From: Lineus longissimus
Taxonomy: Eukaryota; Nemertea; Pilidiophora; Heteronemertea; Lineidae
Assembly: GCF_910592395.1 (NCBI RefSeq)
Contig: NC_088316.1
Location: forward strand, 7,318,001-7,382,000
Reading direction: 5' to 3'
DNA length: 64,000 bases
Shown here piece after piece: positions 1 through 9,000 of the stretch. Below the pieces are notes generated by a model. That model had not been told where the DNA came from. It worked only from the letters and a program-made list of their open reading frames with translations, and did no database searches. Both the position numbers and the translations under genes were made by a program. How positions within the stretch are numbered: the first letter of the stretch is position 1; the number at the start of each line of letters is the position of its first letter.

Positions 1-1257
1 AGTCCGTCAGTCTATAAAGGCCAGCATGGCTTCTGTAACAGGCGGTCAACGGCCACTCAGCTTGTTCAGTTCCAGCATAGACTGGGCCAGGTCTTAGATA
101 GTGGGGGTCAAACTGATGTTATATATTTGGATTTTGCTAAAGCTTTCGATTCCGTTCCCCATTGCCTCTTATTACATAAGATTCGTTCCTTTGGAATCTG
201 TGGACGTCTTCTGAGTTGGTTAACGTCGTATCTTACAAATAGGAAGCAGAGAGTTGTGATTAATGGCTCGGAGTCATCACTTTTAGATGTACTGTCTGGT
301 GTGCCGCAAGGGTCAATTTTAGGCCCTCTTTTATTCTTATTGTACGTAAATGATATTGCTGAGGTCGTTAGTGACGGTACTGCCATGGATCTTTTTGCTG
401 ATGATTCCAAAATGTGTAGGGAGATAGAGTCTGTAACCGACTGTCTGCTACTTCAGACCGACCTTGATAAATTGTACGCTTGGAGTAAACGGTGGGGCAT
501 GACATTTAGCCCAAGCAAATGCATGGTCATGAGTGTTACTAGGAAGTTAAATCCGACACACTTCTTTTACAATATCAATGGTTTTGCATTGTGTCGGGTT
601 GATAAATTCAAGGATCTTGGTATTGTCTTTTCTTCGGACCTGTCATGGTCATCTCATGTCAATGGTATTGCAAGCAGTGCAAGTAGAATGTGGGGTATGA
701 TCAGGCGTGTATGCGGGCGTACTGCAGACGTTAATTTGAATATCATGTTGTATAAATCACTTGTGCGTAGTCGCCTTGAATATGGTACGGTGGTATTCGA
801 CACACATGTGCGACGTGATCTTGAAACTTTAGAGCGTGTCCAGCGGAGGGTGACTCGTCACATTTTACGCCCTGATATGCCATATGTGGAGCGTCTGCGA
901 GCGTTGTCTCTGCTGCCCCTGTCGTACCGTCGGGAAATCAAGGATCTAGTTTTTATGCACGATTCTTATTATAATGTCCTGGATTTTAATGCACGTTTTT
1001 ATATAACCCCGGCTGTAAGGGGCGACGGTTTACGACTGGCGCAGCCGAGATTCCACTCGGAGACGTTCGGTGCCTCATACTGGGTGAGGACACCGAAGCT
1101 GTGGAACAGCCTCCCGGTCCAATTACATAATTTGAAAAAAATGCATTTTAAATCGTCCCTTAATGTTTATTATTTTGACAGGTTGGATCGTTTGGATGTC
1201 GACGACATGTGCACTTTCGTCACTTTCTGCCGTTGTGCAAACTGTCGGCCCACTTAG
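1..1257 (+). pseudogene. LINE reverse transcriptase, 5'-truncated by window edge
   Basis: Reverse transcriptase of a CR1/Jockey-like non-LTR retrotransposon, which copies element RNA into DNA at the target site. The frame is open from base 1, so the first ATG is not the start; the element continues beyond the window. Upstream of base 127 the frame encodes the fingers motif QHGFCNRRSTATQ, then DFAKAFDSV (first catalytic Asp), SGVPQGSILGPLLFLLYVND, and FADD (catalytic pair, near 394-405). The thumb region ends in the usual RTPKLWNSLP-type motif followed by a short Cys-rich tail. The remaining ~419 codons have no stop or frameshift, so this copy may be young. A 3' UTR and AT-rich tail follow. 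Confidence 0.93.
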
Positions 1258-1450
1258 TGCGCATGTCGCCGGCACCCCGACGACACAACCCATATTATCT
1301 GGTGCCATATAATAGGTCTCGACCTACATGGTTACCAGTGTAATGCATGTACGTTTTATTTTGTTCATAATCCAATGTCTTGTCATGTTATATCAAATAT
1401 TGTACATGTATTTTACACGAATAAATAAATAAAAAAAATAAATAAATAAA
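1258..1450 (+). mobile_element. LINE 3' UTR and ATAAA-type tail
   Basis: About 165 bp of non-coding sequence follows the RT stop and ends in an (ATAAA)n tract at about 1420-1450, a common way for CR1/L2/Jockey-like elements to terminate. Immediately beyond it the minus-strand virus-like genes begin. The LINE therefore appears to have inserted into the 3' part of the last of those genes, with its tail at the junction. Confidence 0.75.
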
Positions 1451-2201
1451 AAATATTTAGTGTATTCATATTTGATGCAGTCATACTCGATGTATTCATA
1501 GATGATTCCTCATGACAATGACCTAAAGTAATAAGTGTTGTTGAAGCAAGTGCAGTTAATGGACCCATTCTCAAACTCAACCATCCAAGCCATTTATCCA
1601 ACTCGTTAGTTATCAAATAATCATTTCTAAGATCATGATAAAGATCATCTTCATCATCTATTGGTAATAACCACCTTGATAATTTAGTGTAAGCTTTAAT
1701 TACTGTCTTACCCAAAGAATCATTAAGTCTGGCAGCCATCTTTGTTTCATACATTCTATGGTGTTTTAAGATTTCTTTTTCAGTCATATTATCTAAGTCA
1801 TTAAAAGTTATTTGTTTATTAAGGAAATCCTTGCTTTTACCAGTTGCAACTAGAATCTCTAAGTCTTGTTTGGCTTTAAGACCACTATCAGTCAAATAGT
1901 TCAAATTTTGTTGATTGCTGGTTGATCCTAGTTGGCAACTAGAATTGACTATTCCTTGACTGGGATTAACTATTCCCTGACTGGGAGTAACAAAATTTGA
2001 ACTATTCAACTGCTTGTTTGAAACTTGTCGATTTGTAGAGCAGTTCTGTTGAAAGTTAGTTCTGTTTTGTTGGTAACTACCAGTGTTCTGTTGGTTAGAA
2101 GCCCCAACTCGAGCTAAGCTCTCAGGACTCATAACACCAATCTGTTTCATCTGTTGTTCAATCACTGCAGATGTCTGACTATTCATTTGCTGATTATTCA
2201 T
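1413..2201 (-). pseudogene. Gln/Asn-rich protein, C-terminus lost at LINE junction
   Basis: An unrecognised 262-aa frame, the last gene of a four-locus minus-strand block. The N-terminal ~110 residues are rich in Gln, Asn and Ser (repeated QQN, NSSQGIVN-like segments), like low-complexity regions of structural or scaffold proteins. Residues ~115-240 are better ordered, with a charged helical stretch and a tryptophan-containing segment. The last ~20 codons translate the ATAAA tail of the adjacent LINE and are artefactual, so the original C-terminus is lost. The start ATG lies 51 bp downstream of the stop of the 331-aa gene, consistent with a tightly packed polycistronic-like unit. No function can be assigned. 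Confidence 0.6.
2109..2131. repeat. short motif copy 1 (TCGAGCT..GCTCTCAGGAC)
   Basis: One of four copies of a ~25-bp motif found only in the virus-like block in this window. This copy lies inside the 262-aa frame and encodes SPESLAR on the minus strand. Confidence 0.6.
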
Positions 2202-2252
2202 TTAAAATTATGGAAAAATGACTGTTAAGTGCAAAATGCTGTTTTCACAACT

Positions 2253-3248
2253 TTATTGCATCTTAACACTAGCTCGAGCTCTGCTCTCAGGACGAAGTCC
2301 GGCTCGAGCTATGCTCTCAGGACGAAGTCCAGCTGGTGTAAACTTAATACTACTGATGCAGTTAATGTCTCGACCTGCACTAGCACCCAATAAAACGTCA
2401 AACTGCTTGTCAATATCCTGGTCATATTCCTTCTCAACCTTGTAATTCTGGAAGAAAATACTTTGAGTGAAATCATACCATAATCTCTCCAAATCATTTA
2501 CTCTCTCCTTGTTGGTTAAAAAAGGTGTAAATATTACATAATCAATTTTCAGCGTTTTAAAGGCTTGGTGTAAAAATACCTTGTAGTTAATGGTGACCTT
2601 CACACCACAGTAATGCAGAAATCTAAGGAAAGCATAGTACACTAGTCTAAGGTCAGTGATATTCTCATCGGTTAATTGCGGTTTACCAATTGCCCTGTTA
2701 ATAAATTCAATGGCAAGAAACCAATCATATTCCCCACAGTGAAATTTAAAAAGCATGGCTTCACCATGTAACCCTTGGTTACATAACTTAGAGGGGAGAG
2801 TGTTAATACCCATTTTTAGGGCTGACTGAAGAGTACTTTCATATCTCTGCTTACTAAGACATTTTCTGTGACTTGAAAAGTAGCACTGTAAATACCCTTC
2901 CACAAAGTCCTTTAAATACTTAACTGCCGATTCGGACAGCCGACTCCATCCAAGTTTCCTTAGAATACTGTCAAAGTAACGTGTCTTGTTGTCAATATTG
3001 ATCTCAAGAGTTTTAAAATCATCGTCGTAAGTAGTCGAATTGCAATTGGTGCAGAATTGATACTTCACAGTTTTAGCTGCGTACCTTGCTGAATTCAAGT
3101 TTTTTTGATACTCAAAAAGTGTCCACCTTTTACAATTACGGCAGAATTGAGCATTAGTGTTGGTACTGACGTCATATTCTTTCATTCTTGGCAGGACTAC
3201 TTTGCCTGTCTCAGTCAGACTTCGTCCTGAGAGCTCTGCTCGATCCAT
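2253..3248 (-). CDS. unrecognised zinc-ribbon-like protein of virus-like block
   Basis: A 331-aa frame with two CxxC pairs (C36/C39 and C66/C69) about 27 residues apart, a plausible zinc ribbon near the N-terminus. A mostly helical middle region follows, rich in Phe, Tyr and Lys. The last ~25 residues contain a repeated RPES-x-ARAGL motif produced by a short DNA repeat. The frame stays open and looks coding for about 28 codons upstream of the first ATG, which itself lies in an inverted copy of that same repeat, so the annotated start is uncertain and the original N-terminus may be damaged. I do not recognise the family. Neighbours on both sides are co-oriented and closely spaced. Confidence 0.6.
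   Translation of the reverse strand: MDRAELSGRSLTETGKVVLPRMKEYDVSTNTNAQFCRNCKRWTLFEYQKNLNSARYAAKTVKYQFCTNCNSTTYDDDFKTLEINIDNKTRYFDSILRKLGWSRLSESAVKYLKDFVEGYLQCYFSSHRKCLSKQRYESTLQSALKMGINTLPSKLCNQGLHGEAMLFKFHCGEYDWFLAIEFINRAIGKPQLTDENITDLRLVYYAFLRFLHYCGVKVTINYKVFLHQAFKTLKIDYVIFTPFLTNKERVNDLERLWYDFTQSIFFQNYKVEKEYDQDIDKQFDVLLGASAGRDINCISSIKFTPAGLRPESIARAGLRPESRARASVKMQ
2272..2331. repeat. short motif copies 2 and 3, tandem
   Basis: Two direct copies of a ~28-bp unit containing GCTCTCAGGACGAAGTC, in the C-terminal codons of the 331-aa gene. They give a repeated RPES-x-AR motif on the minus strand. Confidence 0.75.
3214..3244. repeat. short motif copy 4, inverted
   Basis: An inverted copy of the GCTCTCAGGACGAAGTC motif at the first ATG of the 331-aa gene. 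Copies 2/3 and 4 therefore bracket the gene in opposite orientation, about 0.9 kb apart. Confidence 0.7.
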
Positions 3249-3383
3249 AACCCTAGGACGAATGTATCCTTTAAGATTCTCATTGTTCCACTCACTAGAA
3301 TAATAGTCTTTTAATGAATGAGATGTATTTATTCATATTTACATAATAATTATTTTTTAAACATTGTTTTGATAGAAGGTCAC
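3249..3383. other. spacer between virus-like genes
   Basis: AT-rich spacer between the 331-aa frame and the stop of the next upstream minus-strand frame. Part of it (to about 3335) is an open, coding-looking extension of the 331-aa frame. Confidence 0.4.
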
Positions 3384-4082
3384 CTAAGACCTTTTACGTG
3401 ATTTTACTGTTTTACGTGATTTTAAGGCTTTAACACCCCCAATTAAACCATAAATTATGGAACTAACAATAGCAATAACTGCTATGATCAGATGTTCAGC
3501 TAGAAAGCCAACAACTGCACCAATTGTTTTCAGGAGAAATGATACGATAGAACCGATGATTCCCGGTAAAGCCGCAGCTGATTTCTTGGCTAGTTCTTTT
3601 AGCCATTCAGCAAACTTCTTGAGACCTTCTTTTACTTTATCTGGTATTGATGGTTTTGGTCCTGGTTCTGGTGTAGGTCCTGGAGTTGGGTCTGGTCCTG
3701 GAGATGGTCCTGGTCCTGGAGTTGGTTTTACAGATTTAGTGGCACCACTTAAAGCACTACTGATACTGAGACCTAGAGTTGTAAATGTCATTACAACAGC
3801 TGTTATTATGGCGCTAATAGTTACACCATACGTCTTAAAAAGTAACTTTATTCTGTCCTTCAGAGGAATAGTTGAATCTGGTTTCTTTAGAACATCAACA
3901 ATTAAACGTTTAATTCTTCTAGTTTGTGACTCCCTGTCATTGTCTAACCTCCATACCTTTGACTGTTCCTCATGCAATTTGTCATTTAGTTCATCTATTT
4001 GCTTTTTCAACTCCACTTTATCTTTAGTATCTTCTTCTACAGACTTTACATAGTCTCTTGTTAAATTACGAAGTTTATTTTC
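3384..4082 (-). pseudogene. coiled-coil membrane protein half, after in-frame stop
   Basis: This frame continues in phase, without any other stop, from the codon after the TAA that ends the upstream 271-aa frame (stop at 4083-4085). The 210-residue part starts at a GTG; no ATG is available. In order (numbered from the GTG) it has a charged heptad-like coiled coil (1-45), a hydrophobic segment (66-90), a Pro/Gly linker of PGPGP-type repeats (98-122), a long Ala/Ile/Val-rich hydrophobic stretch (147-195), and a Lys/Arg tail (196-210). It reads as the C-terminal half of a membrane-inserting or structural protein of the virus-like block. The coiled coil runs straight across the stop, so the two halves were probably one gene. 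Confidence 0.6.
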
Positions 4083-4898
4083 TTATTCCTCTATTTGCAT
4101 GTCCTTATCCCTCTTTACTGCAGCTAGATCATCACCAGCCTGTTTTAACCCTCTAAGTTCTCTCAAGGCATATTCAGTAAAACCCAGTGTTTTAAGTTCA
4201 TCATCATTAGAATCTATCAGTTTATCTATTGGTTTGTTTGAACTGTTTACCTCATTAATTACTGCCTGTGTTTCAGGTGCAATTGATTGAATTTGACTTA
4301 CTGGTGTTGGGCCTTCCATAGGTGCCATTCTAGGTCCTTCCATAGGTGCTGGTTCATCAGGTGCAATCATATCTTTAATCATGTTAGCAAATCTCAGACC
4401 ATACTTATTCTTTAATGTCAGTTCAGAATAGAATTTACCATCACCCTTAGTTAAAGGAATTAACCATTTATTCTCTTTATTAAAAGGATCAGTGTATAGT
4501 TCAATATTTTTCTTTTGTTGTACTGTAAAGTTTGCGAGTTCTTCATCTGTTGGCAAGAAGTAAGGATCTTCTTTGTACGCATAAATACGTGATGCTAGAT
4601 TACTTAGTTTTTTAGGGTCATATTTCCATTTATCACTTTTTTTCAATGCTTTTTCAAGTTTATCCTCTATTTTTAGTAGCCAACTCTTCTCTTTCTCTAG
4701 TTGCGGATCAATACCTCTTACTCTATCTGGAGGTATACTGAATGAAGTTTCAGTAGTAAAATTTCCACCTCCTGTGTTGTATGTTGTGCCGTCATCTTGA
4801 AAAGTTCTATTGGTTTCAACTGTATTAGGATCATCCACATTACGAAAGTGATAATTATCTAACTCACCCATTTGGATATCTTCACCTCCTTCAGCCAT
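4083..4898 (-). CDS. unrecognised acidic protein, N-terminal half
   Basis: A 271-aa frame with an ATG start 10 bp downstream of the stop of the 479-aa gene. The N-terminus is acidic and Thr/Asn-rich, followed by Lys/Trp-rich helical segments and a duplicated PMEGP motif near residues 190-205. The C-terminal ~50 residues form a charged helix. It ends at a TAA (4083-4085), but the same frame continues open into the downstream coiled-coil half. Either the stop is a nonsense mutation or the two halves are separately translated or linked by readthrough. No family recognised. Confidence 0.6.
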   Translation of the reverse strand: MAEGGEDIQMGELDNYHFRNVDDPNTVETNRTFQDDGTTYNTGGGNFTTETSFSIPPDRVRGIDPQLEKEKSWLLKIEDKLEKALKKSDKWKYDPKKLSNLASRIYAYKEDPYFLPTDEELANFTVQQKKNIELYTDPFNKENKWLIPLTKGDGKFYSELTLKNKYGLRFANMIKDMIAPDEPAPMEGPRMAPMEGPTPVSQIQSIAPETQAVINEVNSSNKPIDKLIDSNDDELKTLGFTEYALRELRGLKQAGDDLAAVKRDKDMQIEE

Positions 4899-4908
4899 AA
4901 TTACTTAT

Positions 4909-6348
4909 TTATCTAACCATAAAAACAATCAATGTACCAACAACTGAGTAAAGCATGAATTTAATTGTTTCATGAGTATCATCCTCCTTCTCAACTTTGG
5001 TGTCAAGTTTAGTAGTAGTAGGAGTATTCTTTGAGGTTTCAGTTGTTTTTGGTGTATCAACATTACTCTTTGGTTTATGACTGGTCATTGATGTACCAAC
5101 GCTACTCTTAAGTCTTATTTTCTTAGAACTATTTCCTTCCATCAGTGGTGGTGGTAAGGTCTTTTTGTGGTTAATGTCATTCTTACCGGGTTTAGCATTT
5201 TTTGGTGCTATTAAAATGTTATTATTGTAGTTATCCAGCTTACCAATAACGAGTACCATATTTGATCCTATAACATACAATCCTGGTGCTATTACATAAT
5301 CTAGTCTTGTATGAGTGTCACTCACTGCTTTTTGGTATCTTTGAATTGAAGTGGGAATATCAGGATGTTGATTAATCGAGTCCTTTAATAGTTTGTTAAA
5401 TTCCTTCTGTGCATCCAATTCTGTACCCGGTACTCCAATTATTGGTGTTCTGGTCAACGCCTGAGCACCCAGAATACAGTAAACATATGTTCTTATTGTG
5501 TCATTCAACCTCTCTATTCCAGGATTAGAGAAACCATTTGATTTAAATATCATGAATTGTTGATAGGTTTGACATTCATTTTGTGTAATTACATCAAATA
5601 CATTCTTGTGTCTCCTGACATGATCCTTGATGAAAATATCTGGATATTTGAAATTAGCCATTCCAGCATCCCAGTCTTTACTGAACATCGGTGGCATTCT
5701 ATTTTCATGAACTTGCATGAGGAAGAAATTGATTTTAGAATCATTGATGTAATATCCGGGATCAGTTATGTTCGGGTTGTAATCCGGTACACTCCATGAC
5801 CTCCAACCACCGTTATTTTCAAACACCGAGAAATCATATTCGTCTTTTAAACCAAATTCACTCAATAACCCTCCTAGTTTCCTACGGTTAATGTTATTGT
5901 TTGTCTCATTAAAATCACTTTCACCTGGAATTGGTATCTCTAGATTCTTCATGATCTTCAATATTTGATAGTAAACATGAAACCTGTAAATTGACCTTAT
6001 CAATGGGTCACTGTGATTCAAGTGATCGTCTATTGAAATACCACAACCTGTTGTAGCAAACCAAACAGCCATGTTAAATTGGTTCTGGTAAAACGATAAT
6101 GGATTCTTTTCCAGTCGCAGACAGTTTTTCTTATTTTTCAGGCTCAAAAACCCAGGTGTTATCTTAGTTTCTTGTAGTCTGAAGAAGTTATTAGTATTAA
6201 CAGTTACTTCTAAATTAAAGAAGTCATAGGTGAATTTACTTTTATGTTGATTTGCTATTGGATAATACTTTATTACTCCAGAAGATGATGAATAATTATG
6301 TTTGGTTTTAACTTCAGTTTTGGATAATGAAGACAGTAAAAAGGCCAT
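4909..6348 (-). CDS. large structural-type protein of virus-like block
   Basis: Intact 479-aa frame, first and largest gene of the minus-strand block. The N-terminal ~370 residues look globular and beta-rich, with frequent aromatic residues and a distinctive segment around AVWFATTGCGIS. A Lys/Thr/Ser-rich linker (about 390-455) follows, then a single hydrophobic segment at the very C-terminus (about 462-478) that could anchor the protein in a membrane. Size, position and composition would suit a capsid- or virion-like protein, but this is inference: I cannot place it in a named family, and no polymerase, integrase or packaging ATPase is present nearby. The upstream 80 bp contains no obvious TATA box. 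Confidence 0.7.
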   Translation of the reverse strand: MAFLLSSLSKTEVKTKHNYSSSSGVIKYYPIANQHKSKFTYDFFNLEVTVNTNNFFRLQETKITPGFLSLKNKKNCLRLEKNPLSFYQNQFNMAVWFATTGCGISIDDHLNHSDPLIRSIYRFHVYYQILKIMKNLEIPIPGESDFNETNNNINRRKLGGLLSEFGLKDEYDFSVFENNGGWRSWSVPDYNPNITDPGYYINDSKINFFLMQVHENRMPPMFSKDWDAGMANFKYPDIFIKDHVRRHKNVFDVITQNECQTYQQFMIFKSNGFSNPGIERLNDTIRTYVYCILGAQALTRTPIIGVPGTELDAQKEFNKLLKDSINQHPDIPTSIQRYQKAVSDTHTRLDYVIAPGLYVIGSNMVLVIGKLDNYNNNILIAPKNAKPGKNDINHKKTLPPPLMEGNSSKKIRLKSSVGTSMTSHKPKSNVDTPKTTETSKNTPTTTKLDTKVEKEDDTHETIKFMLYSVVGTLIVFMVR

Positions 6349-6457
6349 TTATTTTAATGGAATAATCTCACCAGATGGAGAAAGTGTGACGTTAACATCA
6401 TGTCTCCATGGACAGAATAACATTTGCCTTTAAACCATAGTGATATTCAGTTGTACA

Positions 6458-6560
6458 ATGGCCATATCAGATGTTGCAGTCATTAATTATTTGTGCTTGC
6501 AAATTACAATGGTCATATCAGATGTTGCAGTCATTAATTATTTTTGCTTGTCAAAGACAT
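6458..6560 (+). repeat. two-copy ~51-bp tandem duplication
   Basis: The segment ATGGCCATATCAGATGTTGC and its following ~30 bp occur twice in direct order, about 51 bp apart, with few differences. Confidence 0.85.
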
Positions 6561-6564
6561 GAAA

Positions 6565-6697
6565 AGGCCTATTGTGTCTTAATGCGTTTATCCGACAGAA
6601 TTTTCGAAAATATTTTCGGAGCTGAAAATTATTTTTGCGTCGTTAAAATAATTTCTCGAAATTCTGTCGGATAAACGCATTAACGAACAATAGACCT
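6565..6697. repeat. 133-bp foldback sequence (hairpin/MITE)
   Basis: Arms of about 42-44 bp face each other across a ~46-bp AT-rich centre. The arms share AGGCCTATTGT and TTAATGCGTTTATCCGACAG with their reverse complements. This is probably a small MITE or the remnant of one. Confidence 0.85.
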
Positions 6698-7190
6698 TTG
6701 TAATACTTTGGGACGTGAGTATTGTTTGGTAACATATGTTACCATGTACATGCAGACTCTGTCAACAATATTTTCAATAGATTTAAGCAACAATGATTAA
6801 TCACTGTAACAGCTGTCTTGTAGGCCTACAGCATTTATTGGAATATGCTGGGACTGTCAAGATGTGCGAACTTCAAGGGTTCATTTCTCTGCTATTTTTT
6901 AACGGATATTTGCAATGATGTATCCTTGGAAAGCTATTGACGTGTACTTTCTGTTGGAATACAGTAAGTCATGATTACATTAACCCATTGAGCTCTAGTA
7001 TTCCCTCACCATTTCCCTCACCATTTCATTGCAACGCTTCACTGGGAATCTCATGAATGATAGAATATATGTATTGTGGTGGATTGGTTCTTTGGGGTTG
7101 TAGGCTTATTTGGGGCAAAAGACCTGTAAGGTCTTTGGTCAAAAGGGCCTAAAGCATAACCTAGTTCCTACCATCGCAATACATATATTC
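6698..7190. other. no gene seen
   Basis: AT-rich non-coding sequence with no convincing ORF, RNA gene or strong repeat. It includes a small imperfect dyad around GGTCTTTGG at about 7120-7140. Confidence 0.5.
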
Positions 7191-7196
7191 TACTGT

Positions 7197-7966
7197 GATA
7201 GGCTGATTTAAGTGCTAGACCATTATTCCTGGTCACCGATTGGTTGATTAACGTGCTAGAACTAAATTCCTGCTCTGTGATAGGCTGATTTACGTGCTAG
7301 ACCATTATTCCTGGTCACCGATTGGTTGATTAACGTGCTAGAACTAAATTCCTGCTCAGTGATAGGCTGATTTACGTGCTAGACCATTATTCCTGGTCAC
7401 CGATTGGTTGATTAACGTGCTAGAACTAAATTCCTGCACTGTGATAGGCTGATTTATGTGCTAGACCATTATTCCTGGTCACCGATTGGTTGATTAACGT
7501 GCTAGAACTAAATTCCTGCACTGTGATAGGCTGATTTATGTGCTAGACCATTATTCCTGGTCACCGATTGGTTGATTAACGTGCTAGAACTAAATTCCTG
7601 CTCTGTGATAGGCTGATTTACGTGCTAGACCATTATTCCTGGTCACCGATTGGTTGATTAACGTGCTAGAACTAAATTCCTGCTCTGTGATAGGCTGATT
7701 TACGTGCTAGACCATTATTCCTGGTCACCGATTGGTTGATTAACGTGCTAGAACTAAATTCCTGCACTGTGATAGGCTGATTTATGTGCTAGACCATTAT
7801 TCCTGGTCACCGATTGGTTGATTAACGTGCTAGAACTAAATTCCTGCTCTGTGATAGGCTGATTTACGTGCTAGACCATTATTCCTGGTCACCGATTGGT
7901 TGATTAACGTGCTAGAACTAAATTCCTGCTCTGTGATAGGCTGATTTACGTGCTAGACAATAAATA
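7197..7966 (+). repeat. 82-bp satellite, ~9.4 copies, dimeric 41-bp monomers
   Basis: GATAGGCTGATT recurs at 7197, 7279, 7361, 7443, 7525, 7607, 7689, 7771, 7853 and 7935, exactly 82 bp apart. Each unit consists of two related 41-bp halves, one starting GATAGGCTGATT and one GATTGGTTGATT, both followed by ACGTGCTAGA in most units. Linked variants (TGCACT before the unit with TTATG inside it) mark the units at 7443, 7525 and 7771. The pattern from 7525 on repeats every three units, suggesting a recent three-unit duplication. Confidence 0.97.
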
Positions 7967-8114
7967 ATTATGTTCTAGAACTTAAATCGGCATTAATGTC
8001 CCCTACGGCCTACCATAGACGTCGTGGTGTAGATTTTCGTCTCCGCGCAGCGCGGCACCGTGCATCGATCTGGACAAAAGTTTTCGTGCCAAAATCAAAA
8101 TCGGAAAAGCTTAT

Positions 8115-8160
8115 TAATTCAATCAGTTTTTGAATTCTTCCAATTTATGTGTTTTTCAGT
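8115..8160 (+). repeat. R1 dispersed repeat, left fragment
   Basis: Matches the first part of the R1 repeat (AATCAGTTTTTGAATT followed by a T-rich stretch), also found at 10173-10275, 55647-55745 (-) and 63838-63890. It stops exactly at the foldback-type array. The missing right part of R1 is found at 28086-28160, beyond the inverted array. Confidence 0.6.
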
Positions 8161-8512
8161 GGATTCTAGGGCATTTGCCCCCCCGGACATCTGCCCCCCG
8201 GATCTTTCCCCCCGGATTTTTGCCTCCCGGACATTAGCCCCCCTAGGACTTCTACCCCCCGAGGACATCTGCCCCACGGACATTTGCCCCCCCCGGACAT
8301 TAGCCCCCCTAGGACTTCTACCCCCCTAGGACATCTGCCCTACGGACATTTGCCCCCCGGACATTAACCCCCCTAGGACTTCTGCCCCCCTAGGACATTT
8401 GCCCCCCGGACATTAGCCCCCCTAGGACTTCTGCCACCCTAGGACTTCTGCCACCCTAGGACATCTGCCCCCATAGGACTTCTGCCCCCCTAGGACATTT
8501 ACCGCCGGGGAC
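8161..8512 (+). repeat. GGACATTTGCCCCCC minisatellite, ~20 units
   Basis: Tandem 15-17-bp units, alternately GGACATTTGCCCCCC, GGACATTAGCCCCCCTA and GGACTTCTGCCCCCCTA. The reverse complement of the same array is at 27872-28085. The array gives an accidental Pro-rich open frame, which is not a gene. Confidence 0.95.
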
Positions 8513-9000
8513 AGTCAAAGAGAACTTGGATGAGTCGGTCAGTCCAAGAGTAGCAGGATGATCAGCTCTGGCCTGTATTAAGTGTCAGTCCATGATACCA
8601 CCATGCAGGATCATGCAAATGGTGGCAAGGTGGGGGTCAACAGATCTAGTTGTAATTTCTACCACAGACCTGTCCTAGGGTACTATGAAGGCTGGTGGAT
8701 TGGTTTCGAAAATAACCCCACAGTTTTGGGGTACGGCTGTTAACCATTTCCTACTCATTTTCCTTTTAAAAAAACATGCATTATCCCTCAAAATAGGCTA
8801 AGTCTTTTGTCAATTTTCGTGCATCAAACAGAATTATCACTAAACACCGCCTATTGAAATTGAAAGAAGGCCTTTATTACCCCTGTGGAGGCTTAGCGGT
8901 CTAGGCGGAAACGAACACGAGCAACGACAACAACAACAACAGTTACAGTTACAATGCATTGTGTACATGCACGTGTACATTGTGTGATAGTCTATTGAAA
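8513..9000. promoter_or_regulatory. upstream region of the three-exon gene
   Basis: Non-coding. It contains a dispersed repeat at about 8560-8640 whose reverse complement recurs at 19452-19505, and a CAA-rich stretch (8918-8952) just before the start codon, as in a 5' leader. No clear TATA box. Confidence 0.35.

Noticed and set aside
3457-4053. Plus-strand 198-aa ORF
   Set aside because: Shadow of the minus-strand coiled-coil/Pro-Gly gene.
1413-6348. Naming the virus-like block a Polinton/Maverick or adintovirus
   Set aside because: Layout is suggestive, but no DNA polymerase B, integrase, protease or packaging ATPase is present and I cannot match any protein to those families with confidence.
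7197-7966. CRISPR-like array
   Set aside because: Units are contiguous and nearly identical along their full 82 bp with no unique spacers; eukaryotic satellite.
8060-8329. Pro/Leu-rich protein-coding gene
   Set aside because: The frame simply translates the GGACATTTGCCCCCC array.
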